Part shown: piece by piece, positions 41,637 through 51,293 of the stretch
Layout of the letters: every line of letters starts with the position of its first letter
Position numbering within the stretch: the stretch's first letter is position 1
From: Pedobacter sp. FW305-3-2-15-E-R2A2
GTDB lineage: Bacteria; Bacteroidota; Bacteroidia; Sphingobacteriales; Sphingobacteriaceae
Assembly (NCBI RefSeq): GCF_038446955.1
Contig: NZ_CP151803.1
Span: 310,001 to 374,000, forward strand
Direction of reading: 5' to 3'
DNA length: 64,000 bases
Position numbers and translations under genes: made by a program
Notes under the pieces: model-generated
Told to the model about the DNA's origin: nothing
The model's input: only the letters and a program-made list of their open reading frames with translations
Database searches by the model: none

Positions 41637-43124
41637 TTAATAACCTGTGTTTTGACTAAGTACGCCCACACTAATATCTATTTCATTTTGTGGGATTGGC
41701 CATACCTCATTTTTATTTGCTTTCCAGCCTTTAGGACCAAATACTGCTGTCGCTCTGCCCTGACGGATCACATCAAAATAGCGGTCAGATTCCATCGCAA
41801 GTTCTACTTGTCTTTCATGATAGATGGCGGTACGTAGAGCCCCCTGATCAGTGGTGGTTACTTTTGGCAGGATTGCATTATTACCTTGTCTTGCTCTTGC
41901 CCTTACAAGCTCTAAAGAAGAGATCGCCTGACCTGAATTGCCCAATTCATTCGCAGCTTCTGCATTCATGAGTAATACATCTGCATAGCGTAACACCCTT
42001 ACATTTTGCTGGCTTCCTCTTGGATTTCCATTGTCCCATGGAGAAGAAAAGGGAACATATGCTTTGTGATTGTATTTTGTCGGGTCACCAGGATTAGCCG
42101 TAATTGCGTCCCCTTCAGTTGTAGTTGTTCCTACATAAAGAATAGTCGCAGTTCTGCGTGGATCTCCGGTTTCATAAGCACTTTCCAGCGCTGGAGTGGG
42201 CACATTAAAGCCCCAGTATCCGGTTTGGGTTCTCACTCCCTGAACCTGCGCGTACTGGCTGTTACTGGCGTCTTTAATGCTTGGATTATAAACGCAATTA
42301 ATTTCAAATACAGATTCTGAACCGTTTTCATTACTTACCCGGTAAAGGGTCTCGTAATTTGGGAGCAGGCTATATCCTAATCCCATTACCGTATTTGTTA
42401 AAGAAAGAACCTGGTCCCATTTCTTCTGATACATGGCTACTTTTGCATGTAATGATAGCGCTGCCCCTTTAGTAATGCGGCCCAGATCAGCAGCAGGATA
42501 AGTTGCAGGTAATATGGCTTCAGCATCTTTAAGGTCATTTTCTATAGCTGCCCAAACCTCTGCTTTTGGCGTGCGTGGGATATTAAACTCTGAAACTTCT
42601 TTAGGCACTTTTAACCTGAGCGGGACATCTCCAAATGCCCTTACCAATCTGAAATAAGAATAGGCTCTGACAAATTTTGCTTCAGCCAAATAGCGGCTTT
42701 TCAGGTTTTCGTCCATAGTAATACCTGGAACGTTATCTAAAACCTGATTACACAGATTGATATTTTGATACTGGCCTTCCCAGAATCCCAGGATTTGTCC
42801 GTCTGTAGCAGTAGCTGTGAAATCATCAAAATTGTTCAGGTAACTGGCATCATTTGCTGTACTTCCTTTTTCAGCTTCGTCCGAGCCTATGCTTTCTACC
42901 GCCAGTGCGGGAAATGCAGTGTTTGACCAACTCCGTAAATTGCCATATATGGAGCTCACAGCAGCGGTTGCATCATCCTGGGTTTTCCAAAAGGTTTCCG
43001 CTGGTTGTTGGCCTTGCGGATCTACATGTAAGAAGCTTTTCTTGCATGAAGTACTGAATAAAATGCTGCCTGTAATGATTACAGTACATGCCTTACGCAG
43101 GTTTATATTTTTATATATATTCAT
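41637..43124 (-). CDS. SusD/RagB-like glycan-binding lipoprotein
   Basis: 495 residues with lipobox FSTSC (Cys27). The SusD hallmarks are PAETFWKTQDDATAAVSSIY, the TPR-like helices including AEAKFVRAYSYFRLVRAFGD and VPLRLKVPKE, LRYADVLLMNAEAANELGN and a closing WPIPQNEI region. It forms the lid of the SusC channel at the surface and binds the incoming oligosaccharide. It lies 11 bases after susC. The stop is at 41637, and the LamG gene follows. Confidence 0.95.
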   Translation of the reverse strand: MNIYKNINLRKACTVIITGSILFSTSCKKSFLHVDPQGQQPAETFWKTQDDATAAVSSIYGNLRSWSNTAFPALAVESIGSDEAEKGSTANDASYLNNFDDFTATATDGQILGFWEGQYQNINLCNQVLDNVPGITMDENLKSRYLAEAKFVRAYSYFRLVRAFGDVPLRLKVPKEVSEFNIPRTPKAEVWAAIENDLKDAEAILPATYPAADLGRITKGAALSLHAKVAMYQKKWDQVLSLTNTVMGLGYSLLPNYETLYRVSNENGSESVFEINCVYNPSIKDASNSQYAQVQGVRTQTGYWGFNVPTPALESAYETGDPRRTATILYVGTTTTEGDAITANPGDPTKYNHKAYVPFSSPWDNGNPRGSQQNVRVLRYADVLLMNAEAANELGNSGQAISSLELVRARARQGNNAILPKVTTTDQGALRTAIYHERQVELAMESDRYFDVIRQGRATAVFGPKGWKANKNEVWPIPQNEIDISVGVLSQNTGY

Positions 43125-43135
43125 TTCTTTAGTTG

Positions 43136-46100
43136 TTAAAAAGTAACGTTTACACCGAAACTATAAGTAGCATATAATGGATAGACATTCGCATCTATAC
43201 CTGCGCTTGTTGGAGAGTACTTATCGGTCACCTGTTTGCTTATTTCAGGGCTAAATCCTTTATAGCCAAATAGGTTGACCGGATTTTGTGCATTTGCAAA
43301 CACCCTTATTTTCTGCATTTTCCACTTACCTAATAAAGATTGCGGAAGGGTATATCCCAATTGTGCATTTCTTAGCCTGATATAAGCACCACTTTCAACA
43401 TAATATGAATTCGGAGCAGAGTTATTAGTAGAACCGATGTTTACAGAAGGATAAGTATTTGAAGTACCTTCGCCATGCCACCTGTTGTCATAGAAGTCTT
43501 TAGAGAAATTCTCATTACCAAATCTGATACCCTGGTTTGCGTTGTATACATCGACTCCTGCAACCCCCTGGATATCTATAGCAAGATCAAAGTTCTTATA
43601 GGCAAAGCTCGTGTTTAAGCCATAGTTAAATTTAGGGTTAGGATTACCGATAGATACGCGGTCGTTACCATTGATTACACCATCACCATTCTGATCCACA
43701 TATTTGAAATCCCCAGGTTTGGCAGAAGTTTGAGCTGAACCGGCAATCTCTGCAGTATTCTGGAAAATGCCGTCCACCTGATAACCATAGAATTCGCCAA
43801 TAGGTCTGCCTAAAAGTGTTCTGGTCGCTCTTGAACCATTTGCCAGTCCACCACCACCAGAATAGATCGGGTTTTTACCGGTAACAGTTGACTTCACTAT
43901 GTTTTTATTATAGCTAAAATTTCCACTGATGGAATAGGTTAAACCTCCTTCAGTTTTATCTCTCCAGCTGGCCATGAATTCATATCCTTTATTCTCGAAA
44001 TCGGCTTGATTGCCAATTTGAGTAGCAGTTGTTAAACCAATATTTGAAAATACAGGTATTTCAAATATTGCTTTTTGAGTTGTTTTGTTGTAATAGTCTG
44101 CCTCTATGCTCAATCTGCTATCCAGGAAGCTGGCTTCGAAACCAAGATCTACACCTGAACTACGCTCCCAGTTAAGGAAAGCCGGCACCATGGTGTCAAT
44201 GTTTTTTCCGGTGTAAGCAATGCCGTTAAAATAAGCTACATATCCTCCTTTTTGACCAATTGTCAGATTCGTTGGGTTGATAGGAACACCTGCGTTTCCT
44301 ACTTTACCCCAACTACCACGCAATTTAAGGCTATTGAATACTTTTTGATCTTTCATAAACTCTTCTTTGGTCACCACCCATCCTGCTCCAATGGAAGGGA
44401 ATTTACCCCAAAGGTTTCCGCCACCAAAAAACTGAGAAGCACCATCTGCACGCAGAGAAGCATTCAATAGGTATCGGTCTTTGTAAGCGTAATTGATCCT
44501 TCCGAAATATGATACCGCTGTATTTATTGCACCCTCATCGTAAATGGTACGGTTAGCCGCGTCACCCAAACTGAGGTATAGGTCGCCCTCACTTGAAAAG
44601 GGAACATTCATTGCGCTGGCCTTAATTACATATCGTTTTGATCTTTGTGCGGTCTGACCAGCTAAAACAGTTAGGTTATGATCGCCAAAAAGCTTTTTAT
44701 AAGTTAAGGTGTTTTCAATGATCCAGTTCCTGATTTCAGTTCTGTCAATCCCCAACTTGCTGTTGTCACTTTGTTGTCCTTGTGTTGCTTTATAAACCGG
44801 ATCATAAATTCTTACCTCATTCTGACCAAAATCTCCGCCAATGCTGGTCTTGAAGGTCAGATCTTTAAAGATGTTGAGTTCTGCATATACATTTCCAACT
44901 AATTTATAGTCTTTAGTTACACCGTTGTAAAAGTCGGAAGTAACTTGGGGATTGAAGTTGTTTCCTCCACCCAAACTAAAGTCATTTGGATCGCCGTAAG
45001 TGCCGTCTGCATAATAAACAGGAACTACAGGACCGGCGGCGTAAAGCTGACGGAAGATACCAGTATTGATGTCTCTGGTTTTGCTGGAAGTTCCTGAAAC
45101 GCTATAACCAACCCTTAAAGGCTTTAATACTTGAAAATCATTCGATAATCTGGCAGTGTAACGTGTATAATTATTCTTTTCAACAATACCATCCTGATTT
45201 AAATATCCCAGGGATAAGTTATAAGTGCTTTTTTCACCACCACCACTAACAGACAACTGGTGATTAGTGACCATTGCATTTCTGAGGAGCTGGCCATACC
45301 AATCTGTTCCCACACCAAAACCTGCAGGGTCTTTAAATAATGGAGGATTTCCTGAGGAAGCAGTCAACTCATTAATCAATGTTGCGTACTCGGTAGCATT
45401 GGCCATTTTGAGCTTGTTTGTTACGCTTTGATAACCCACAGTTCCGGTATAGTTAATTATTGCATCACCTTTTTTTCCTTTATTGGTAGTTACCAGCACC
45501 ACGCCATTAGCAGCTCTGATCCCATAAATAGATAAACTGGATGCATCTTTTAAGATACTCATGCTCTCGATGTCAGCAGGGTTTAAGAAGTTAATGTCAT
45601 CAAACCAGACTCCATCCACTACATATAAAACACCAACTCCACCGTATACTGTTCCTGTACCACGTATAGTGATCTGAGGAGCCGTGCCTGGTGCGCCACT
45701 GTTGGAGATTGCGATACCAGCAACCTTACCTTGTAATGCACTTACCGGGTTTACAGAAGCCTGCTTCGAAATTTCATCACCTTTAACTGTGGCTACAGAT
45801 CCGGTCACATCGATTTTTCTTTGCGTACCGTAACCTACTACAACTACCTGGTCCAATTGCTGAGCAGATGAGGTTAGTACGATATTGACTGTTGTTCTAT
45901 TGTTGACGGGCACTTCTTGTGTCGTATAACCTATATAGGTAAATACCAGTGTCGCGTTTGCGGGGGCGCTGATGGAATAGTTCCCATTGACGTCTGTTTG
46001 TGCTCCTGTTGTTGTCCCTTTTACCTGTACACTTACTGCCGGAATGGTGGTCTTATCACCGCCGTCGGTTACAGTTCCTTTCACAGTAATGTTCTGTGCA

Positions 46101-46168
46101 AAGGCCGTGTAATTAAAAAGAAAACAGAGAAATGTTAAAACAGAAAATTTTGTAAAGATTCTTTTCAT
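43136..46168 (-). CDS. SusC/RagA-like TonB-dependent outer-membrane transporter
   Basis: 1010 residues. The signal ends at FNYTAFA. An N-terminal carboxypeptidase-regulatory-like domain (about 27-110, VTDGGDKTTIPAVSVQVKGT) precedes the plug, whose SusC box is DQVVVVGYGTQRKIDVTGSV. VYGGVGVLYVVDGVWFDDIN and SILKDASSLSIYGIRAANGV are the plug hallmarks. The barrel follows and ends with aromatic residue Phe1010. It imports the oligosaccharide with SusD using TonB energy. First enzyme-side gene of the PUL, 250 bases after the regulator gene. Confidence 0.96.
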   Translation of the reverse strand: MKRIFTKFSVLTFLCFLFNYTAFAQNITVKGTVTDGGDKTTIPAVSVQVKGTTTGAQTDVNGNYSISAPANATLVFTYIGYTTQEVPVNNRTTVNIVLTSSAQQLDQVVVVGYGTQRKIDVTGSVATVKGDEISKQASVNPVSALQGKVAGIAISNSGAPGTAPQITIRGTGTVYGGVGVLYVVDGVWFDDINFLNPADIESMSILKDASSLSIYGIRAANGVVLVTTNKGKKGDAIINYTGTVGYQSVTNKLKMANATEYATLINELTASSGNPPLFKDPAGFGVGTDWYGQLLRNAMVTNHQLSVSGGGEKSTYNLSLGYLNQDGIVEKNNYTRYTARLSNDFQVLKPLRVGYSVSGTSSKTRDINTGIFRQLYAAGPVVPVYYADGTYGDPNDFSLGGGNNFNPQVTSDFYNGVTKDYKLVGNVYAELNIFKDLTFKTSIGGDFGQNEVRIYDPVYKATQGQQSDNSKLGIDRTEIRNWIIENTLTYKKLFGDHNLTVLAGQTAQRSKRYVIKASAMNVPFSSEGDLYLSLGDAANRTIYDEGAINTAVSYFGRINYAYKDRYLLNASLRADGASQFFGGGNLWGKFPSIGAGWVVTKEEFMKDQKVFNSLKLRGSWGKVGNAGVPINPTNLTIGQKGGYVAYFNGIAYTGKNIDTMVPAFLNWERSSGVDLGFEASFLDSRLSIEADYYNKTTQKAIFEIPVFSNIGLTTATQIGNQADFENKGYEFMASWRDKTEGGLTYSISGNFSYNKNIVKSTVTGKNPIYSGGGGLANGSRATRTLLGRPIGEFYGYQVDGIFQNTAEIAGSAQTSAKPGDFKYVDQNGDGVINGNDRVSIGNPNPKFNYGLNTSFAYKNFDLAIDIQGVAGVDVYNANQGIRFGNENFSKDFYDNRWHGEGTSNTYPSVNIGSTNNSAPNSYYVESGAYIRLRNAQLGYTLPQSLLGKWKMQKIRVFANAQNPVNLFGYKGFSPEISKQVTDKYSPTSAGIDANVYPLYATYSFGVNVTF

Positions 46169-46418
46169 GCTCGTTTAAGTTTTGTTTAATTGTTTGTTAA
46201 ATCTCTGGGACTATAACCGCTATTACAAAAAAAAGGCCTATACATTTATACATCAGCGGTTGATGTGTAGTGTTTTAAACGCCTTGTCCAAATCAGTTTT
46301 TGGGCTAAAAATGCAGTTCTTTGCCTGATTAGGCAAAATTATATATGGTTGTGCAGGGTTTTACTGAAATGCAGAAATGTGGGGGTGAAATCTGCTGATG
46401 TGTGGTAATGATGTAGTC
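46169..46418 (-). promoter_or_regulatory. Upstream region of the susC-led operon with palindromes
   Basis: It holds a palindrome at 46249-46268 (plus strand ACATCA-N5-TGATGT, flanked by TA on both sides), about 80 bases before the susC start, and TTTGCC-TGATTA-GGCAAA at about 46320-46337. The half-site TGATGTGT recurs near 46396. A C/T-rich run lies between. These are candidate binding sites for the sensor/regulator encoded just upstream. No exact TAnnTTTG was found. Confidence 0.45.
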
Positions 46419-49319
46419 CTAAAGTTCCATTAAGAACTCTACAAGGTTCTTGTCATGTGGAATTTCGAGCTTTTTGCGAAGTCTGTAGCGTCTGATTTCC
46501 ACACCTCGAAGGGAAATGTTAAGTAATGACGCCATTTCTTTACTGCTCATATTCATGTGCAGGTAGGCACATAGTTTCAGGTCATTTGGTACTAGGTCCG
46601 GATGATTTGCCTTTAGCTTTTTGAAGAAACTTTCATGTGCTTCGTTGAAGCTGCTTTCGAATAAATTCCAGTCGCGCTCATCGTTCATTCCTTCGTCAAT
46701 AACCTTTTGTATTTTTCGCAATTGATCTTCTGCCAGGGGTTTCCCGTTGCCGTCTTTTAACTTCAGAATTTCCTGACTCAATTTCTGCAATAATTCGTTT
46801 TTATAAACAAGACTCATCGCGGAATTTGCCAGTTCTCTATTTTTACCTGCCAGTTCCACTTGTAACTTTTCGGTCTGCAGTTTGATGATTTGTCTTTCCG
46901 TTGCTTCAGCTTCCTTTTTAAGGTAGGCTTCTTTTTCTGCCTGCAGTTTTTTGGAAATGGCCTGCTGGTCTTTCTTTAGCTTTTTCTCGTAAAGGCGTTT
47001 AGTGGAAATAAGTAATACAATAGTACATAGGATGTAGAAAGCGATGGCCCAGTTTGTCGCATAAAAAGGAGGTAGGATGCTAAATTCAAACATGGTTTCT
47101 TTACTCACCAGCTCATCATTGATCTTGGCCCTTACCTTAAATACATAACTTCCTCTGCTGAGGTTGGTAAAATCCTTTTGTGAAGCGGTACTCCAGTCGG
47201 ACCATTGTTTGGAATAGCCTTCCAGGTAATATTGGAACTTCACTTTTGCCTGTCGGTAATAAGGAAGGGAGTAAGAAATTCTGATGTTGTTCCTGCTAAA
47301 AGGGATCTCCATCTCAGATCCGTTACTTCCAATTTCGCTTAGGGTATGATAAGTGTCGGTGATGTCTTCTATCCTGCGGATCAGCACCGAAGGTAAAGCC
47401 GCCTCTTTGTTCCCCGTCTGGCCATCAGTTCCGTTATAAATGACAAAGCCATCATCTACACTGATCAGGTAAATGTCGTTGCTGATCTTACTGATGTTCT
47501 CATAATACTGAACCATTCTTCCATCAAGAATGCTGAACCTATTGGAATCGATATTGAGTTTCCCCGGTTGGGTAAAGTGGACAAGGCCCATTTTTCCACG
47601 GTTAATGAACCAATATCTGTTCAGTCCGGCGCTAATGATTTTGTTGGACGTAGAAAATCCCTTTAGTCCTTTATTGAGTTCTTCGTAGTTTTTAAAACGG
47701 TTACTGATTTCATCATAGATGAAAAATCCCTGATCAGAGGAGAAGACAAGTTTGTTTGCAATTTTGAAGATATTGATGTTGTAATCATCAGGAAGACCAT
47801 TTTTCTCATTGTATGGCCAGGAGGCAGTCACCCTGGAAAGATCAGGACTTAGGGTCAGTTTGTAAAGACCTTTATAAGCATGACTTACCCATATATCTCC
47901 TTTTGCATCTCTCTCCACATACCTGGAAGGTTCATCGAAACCGGCAATTTTATGGTGAAATCGCCAGATGCCTTTAGCGTCCTTCTTATAAATCAACAAA
48001 CCATTATAAGTTCCCTGGATGAGACAGTCCTGTCCATCGTCCAACTTTTTGATGGTCCAGCCACCATTGGTATTGGATATCTTTTCCAGTTTATTCCCCA
48101 TCACATTAAAAGTGCCGTTATTGTGGCCGCAGATTAACTGTCCATCAATAATTGTAAGGTCCCAAACCTGTCCCTGAGAGCCGGGGATCAATTTGAAATC
48201 AAAAGAGCTGAAGAGATCCTGTCCCGATGTCCATGGGCTGTAGAATAAGCCCTGATTGGTGCCCAGGTAAATGGTATTGTTGTAAATCAGACTGGAATAT
48301 ACCGTTCCGAATTGTCCGGTTTTATCAAAATAGAAGTATAATGGGGAATTGAGCTCTACCCTGTCTATGCCATTGTCGAGTCCTGCCCAGAGGTTTTGGT
48401 CATTATCGGCATAAAGACTAAGCACCGTGTTGTTCTGTAATCCACTGGATTTATTGATGCGCTGAACGATATTTCCCTGCTCATCAATGATGATCAGACC
48501 GTTTAATATCGTCCCGTAAGCATAGTATTTGTTTAAGATCTTGACTCCGTTATTTAACTGATATACCTTCAGAAAAGCATTGGCAGGTGTATTTAAGGGC
48601 GTAAAGCTATTTCCATCGTAGGTGAAAAGACCATCCTTACTGGTTCCGATTAACAGGCTTCCGTTTTTGTAAGGTAAAATGGACATTACGTCAGTGGAGT
48701 TTGCAGGCGTACTTCCTTTTAATGGAATGAGTTGATCGCCAATAAGTTCAAAAAGTCCCTGGCTTAAAACTTCTACAAATAAGCGCTTTCCTACCTGGTG
48801 AAGAAACAAAAAAGGATGTGCCGCTTTGACGACCTTTATCTTGTTGTTCTCGTAAATATAGATGGTGTTAAAAGATTGAAAAATCACCCTTTTCCCATCC
48901 GCGCATATTTTCCAGATCTCATCTTTTACTGCATTGCTCCTGGGAACAAGTTTGGTTAAAGAGGTATAGCTTAGCTTCCTGTTTTTATTGGACCAATAAC
49001 CGAGCTCCCCAAATCCACCGCTATAAATGATTCCTGAAGGGGCTGCAAGGACAGAACGAACAATCTGCCTGTTGGGCATTTTGTATTGCTGCCAGTATTT
49101 GCCATCATAGGTAAGCAGGCCCTGTGCATTTCCGAAATACATAATGCCCTGCTTATCCTTGGTAATTGACCAGTTTTGATTTCCGGAAAGGTATACTGAC
49201 TTGGGATAATTTTGCACATACGGAACCCCGATACTTTTAATGTTTTCTGCTATAGCGGAGAATGAAATAAACGCAAGCAGGATATGGAGTGAAAAGTATT
49301 TCAGGCAGCCGATCTTCAT
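46419..49319 (-). CDS. Propeller/Y_Y_Y sensor with C-terminal HTH, PUL regulator
   Basis: 966 residues. Signal sequence (LHILLAFISFSAIA). Residues about 30-640 are two-component-regulator propeller-type repeats (for example LWAGLDNGIDRVELNSPLYF, ITKDKQGIMYFGNAQGLLTY). A Y_Y_Y domain lies near 690-755 (YYLEGYSKQWSDWSTASQKD). One membrane helix (IAFYILCTIVLLISTKRL), a coiled coil (about 790-870), then a LuxR/GerE-type HTH at the end (SSKEMASLLNISLRGVEIRR). No kinase or receiver domain is present, unlike classical HTCS. It would sense a sugar in the periplasm and bind DNA directly. Upstream of susC and on the same strand. Confidence 0.9.
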   Translation of the reverse strand: MKIGCLKYFSLHILLAFISFSAIAENIKSIGVPYVQNYPKSVYLSGNQNWSITKDKQGIMYFGNAQGLLTYDGKYWQQYKMPNRQIVRSVLAAPSGIIYSGGFGELGYWSNKNRKLSYTSLTKLVPRSNAVKDEIWKICADGKRVIFQSFNTIYIYENNKIKVVKAAHPFLFLHQVGKRLFVEVLSQGLFELIGDQLIPLKGSTPANSTDVMSILPYKNGSLLIGTSKDGLFTYDGNSFTPLNTPANAFLKVYQLNNGVKILNKYYAYGTILNGLIIIDEQGNIVQRINKSSGLQNNTVLSLYADNDQNLWAGLDNGIDRVELNSPLYFYFDKTGQFGTVYSSLIYNNTIYLGTNQGLFYSPWTSGQDLFSSFDFKLIPGSQGQVWDLTIIDGQLICGHNNGTFNVMGNKLEKISNTNGGWTIKKLDDGQDCLIQGTYNGLLIYKKDAKGIWRFHHKIAGFDEPSRYVERDAKGDIWVSHAYKGLYKLTLSPDLSRVTASWPYNEKNGLPDDYNINIFKIANKLVFSSDQGFFIYDEISNRFKNYEELNKGLKGFSTSNKIISAGLNRYWFINRGKMGLVHFTQPGKLNIDSNRFSILDGRMVQYYENISKISNDIYLISVDDGFVIYNGTDGQTGNKEAALPSVLIRRIEDITDTYHTLSEIGSNGSEMEIPFSRNNIRISYSLPYYRQAKVKFQYYLEGYSKQWSDWSTASQKDFTNLSRGSYVFKVRAKINDELVSKETMFEFSILPPFYATNWAIAFYILCTIVLLISTKRLYEKKLKKDQQAISKKLQAEKEAYLKKEAEATERQIIKLQTEKLQVELAGKNRELANSAMSLVYKNELLQKLSQEILKLKDGNGKPLAEDQLRKIQKVIDEGMNDERDWNLFESSFNEAHESFFKKLKANHPDLVPNDLKLCAYLHMNMSSKEMASLLNISLRGVEIRRYRLRKKLEIPHDKNLVEFLMEL

Positions 49320-49334
49320 TAACGCCTAAGATAG

Positions 49335-50273
49335 TTATTTAGAAGCAACGTTTACAGGTTGAGGTACTTTTACATAATATCCGGTTCCGTCATAACTGCG
49401 TTTACGAGGGTTGGTTGTACAGGCGACAGAGCAGCAGCCTTGTAGTTCTTCTCCGCAGGCATCACATTGTGTGATGTGCTCATTACATTCCGGATTGGCA
49501 CAATTGATCATTTTTGGTGTAACTGTTCCGCAGTTAAAACATTTGGAAACGATACTGGGATTTACCGAGTTGACATCAACTGCAATGCGGTTGTCAAAGA
49601 CATAACACTTACCTTCAAAATCCTCTCCGCCGGCTTCTTTACCATATTTGATAATTCCTCCATGAAGCTGATATACATCATTGAAACCGTGGTGCAGCAA
49701 TAAAGCTGATGCTTTTTCGCATTTGATGCCACCGGTACAATAGGTAAGTACTTTTTTGTCTTTATACTGAGCCAGTTCATTGATTTTATCCGGGAAATCC
49801 CTGAAATTTTCAATATCCAACGTCACCGCGTTTTTGAATTTACCGAGATTATGCTCATAATTGGAACGAACATCAAGAATGACAACATCCTCATCATCGA
49901 TCATCTTTTGAAAATCTGCGGGTTCCAGGTGTTTACCTGTACGTTCGTTGGGATCTATAATACTCGTATCTCTTAGTCCTGAATGCACAATTTCCGCTTT
50001 ATGACGGCAGTGCATTTTGATAAAGGAAGGTTCATCTACCTCGTCAATTTTGAAATCAGTTTTAGCGAAACGTTCATCGGCCTTAATGGCAGCCATATAG
50101 GCTTCACAAGCTTCTTTAGTTCCGGAAACGGTTCCGTTTAATCCTTCATTGGCCACAATAATGCGCCCAACAAGGCCTAGTGATTTACAAAATGTAAGGT
50201 GATCGGCAGCAAATTGTTCTGCCTCTGCTATGTAACTATAGCAATAGTAAAGTAGGGTCTGGAATTTTTTCAT
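49335..50273 (-). CDS. trhO: tRNA uridine(34) hydroxylase TrhO (rhodanese domain)
   Basis: 312 residues. The N-terminal domain holds LVGRIIVANEGLNGTVSGT. A rhodanese domain (about 125-215) has VVILDVRSNYEHNLGKFKNA and the active-site Cys in LTYCTGGIKCEKASALL. The C-terminus carries several Cys pairs (CFNCGTVTPKMINCANPEC, CDACGEELQGCCSVAC) forming a zinc-like region. It hydroxylates wobble uridine toward 5-methoxyuridine in tRNA, with oxygen-dependent chemistry. The gene stands alone, 15 bases upstream of the regulator gene's start on the same strand. Confidence 0.92.
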   Translation of the reverse strand: MKKFQTLLYYCYSYIAEAEQFAADHLTFCKSLGLVGRIIVANEGLNGTVSGTKEACEAYMAAIKADERFAKTDFKIDEVDEPSFIKMHCRHKAEIVHSGLRDTSIIDPNERTGKHLEPADFQKMIDDEDVVILDVRSNYEHNLGKFKNAVTLDIENFRDFPDKINELAQYKDKKVLTYCTGGIKCEKASALLLHHGFNDVYQLHGGIIKYGKEAGGEDFEGKCYVFDNRIAVDVNSVNPSIVSKCFNCGTVTPKMINCANPECNEHITQCDACGEELQGCCSVACTTNPRKRSYDGTGYYVKVPQPVNVASK

Positions 50274-50347
50274 ATATTCATTGATACTGTTGCATACAGC
50301 GTTTAATGCGGTACAAAGTTAAGAAAGATAAATGATATAGGAAAAAT

Positions 50348-51133
50348 CTAAATGGAAGGGGTGCGTCCGCCGTCTACTCTGATACTGGTCCCGGTTACAT
50401 ACGATGCCGCTGGTGAAGCAAGGAAAGCGACGATGTTAGCGATTTCTTCTGCTTTTCCAAATCTTGCCATTGGTATGGTGTTGATCATGGTTTTTTCCAA
50501 ATCAACGATCTCTAATTGCTGAATCTTTGCTGTTTGTTCAATTAAACTGGTTAATCTTGCCGTTTCCGTTAGTCCTGGTAAGACATTGTTTACTGTAATG
50601 TTGAATTTGCCGACCTCATTGGATAAGGTCTTCGCCCATGAAGCAACCGCAGCCCTGATGGTATTAGAAACCCCCAGATTTGGCAATGGCGTTTTGACGG
50701 AGGTCGAGATAATATTGATGATCCTGCCATATCCCAATGCTTTCATTCCTGGAAGAACTGCTGTAGCAAGAATATGATTGCCAATAAGATGTTGCTGGAA
50801 TGCCGCTTCGAAATCATGTGAAAGGGCCACGGCAATCGGGCCGGATTTAGGGCCACCGCTGTTGTTGATCAGTATAGCGATGTTATGGTTTACCGTGATT
50901 TGATGAATCGCGTTTTCTATTTGTTGCTTTTCAGAGAAATCAGCGACCTGATAACCATGCTGCTGACCCTGATCGTTGGCGAGTTGCTGAAGCGCCGCTT
51001 TTAGGGCTTCTTCGTTTCTGGCCATCAGTATGCAATTCGCACCGAGACTGGCTAAAACTTTTGCTGTAGCCAGGCCGATGCCCTGTGTACTGCCACAAAT
51101 TAATGCGTATTTTCCTTTTAATGAGATATCCAT
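50348..51133 (-). CDS. SDR family oxidoreductase with altered catalytic motif
   Basis: 261 residues from the ATG at 51133 (MDISLKGKYALICGSTQGIG). The longer frame to 51244 would overlap the promoter of the next gene. The Rossmann signature is CGSTQGIGLATAKVLASLG, then LINNSGGPKSG. Where classical members have Tyr-x3-Lys, this one has LGVSNTIRAAVASWAKTL, so Ser and Arg stand in place of Tyr and Lys. The C-terminus (SYVTGTSIRVDGG) is intact. Annotated relatives are 3-oxoacyl-ACP-reductase-like. Whether this one is catalytically active is open. Confidence 0.85.
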   Translation of the reverse strand: MDISLKGKYALICGSTQGIGLATAKVLASLGANCILMARNEEALKAALQQLANDQGQQHGYQVADFSEKQQIENAIHQITVNHNIAILINNSGGPKSGPIAVALSHDFEAAFQQHLIGNHILATAVLPGMKALGYGRIINIISTSVKTPLPNLGVSNTIRAAVASWAKTLSNEVGKFNITVNNVLPGLTETARLTSLIEQTAKIQQLEIVDLEKTMINTIPMARFGKAEEIANIVAFLASPAASYVTGTSIRVDGGRTPSI

Positions 51134-51203
51134 GTCTCCTGATTTAAGAATAAAATTATGGAAATTTTTCGCAAACACCTTCCGTAACATTCTTTTTAGG
51201 CTG

Positions 51204-51234
51204 TTGTTGACTGAAAGGAATATTGTTAAGTTTG
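51204..51234 (+). promoter_or_regulatory. Promoter of the C1 peptidase gene
   Basis: TTG at 51204-51206, a 20-base spacer and TAAGTTTG at 51227-51234, exact for TAnnTTTG. Transcription is expected near 51238, giving a leader of about 56 bases. Confidence 0.6.
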
Positions 51235-51293
51235 CCTCCGTCATTATAAATCAGACCCTGATTTGTGAGGCGGATTAAATTTAAACATATAAA

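Noticed and set aside
46419..49319. Calling the PUL regulator a hybrid two-component system
   Set aside because: No histidine kinase, ATPase or receiver domain is found between the Y_Y_Y region and the HTH.
50348..51244. Longer start for the SDR gene at 51244
   Set aside because: It would add 37 residues unlike the family and would overlap the promoter of the divergent peptidase gene. The start at 51133 fits the SDR N-terminus.
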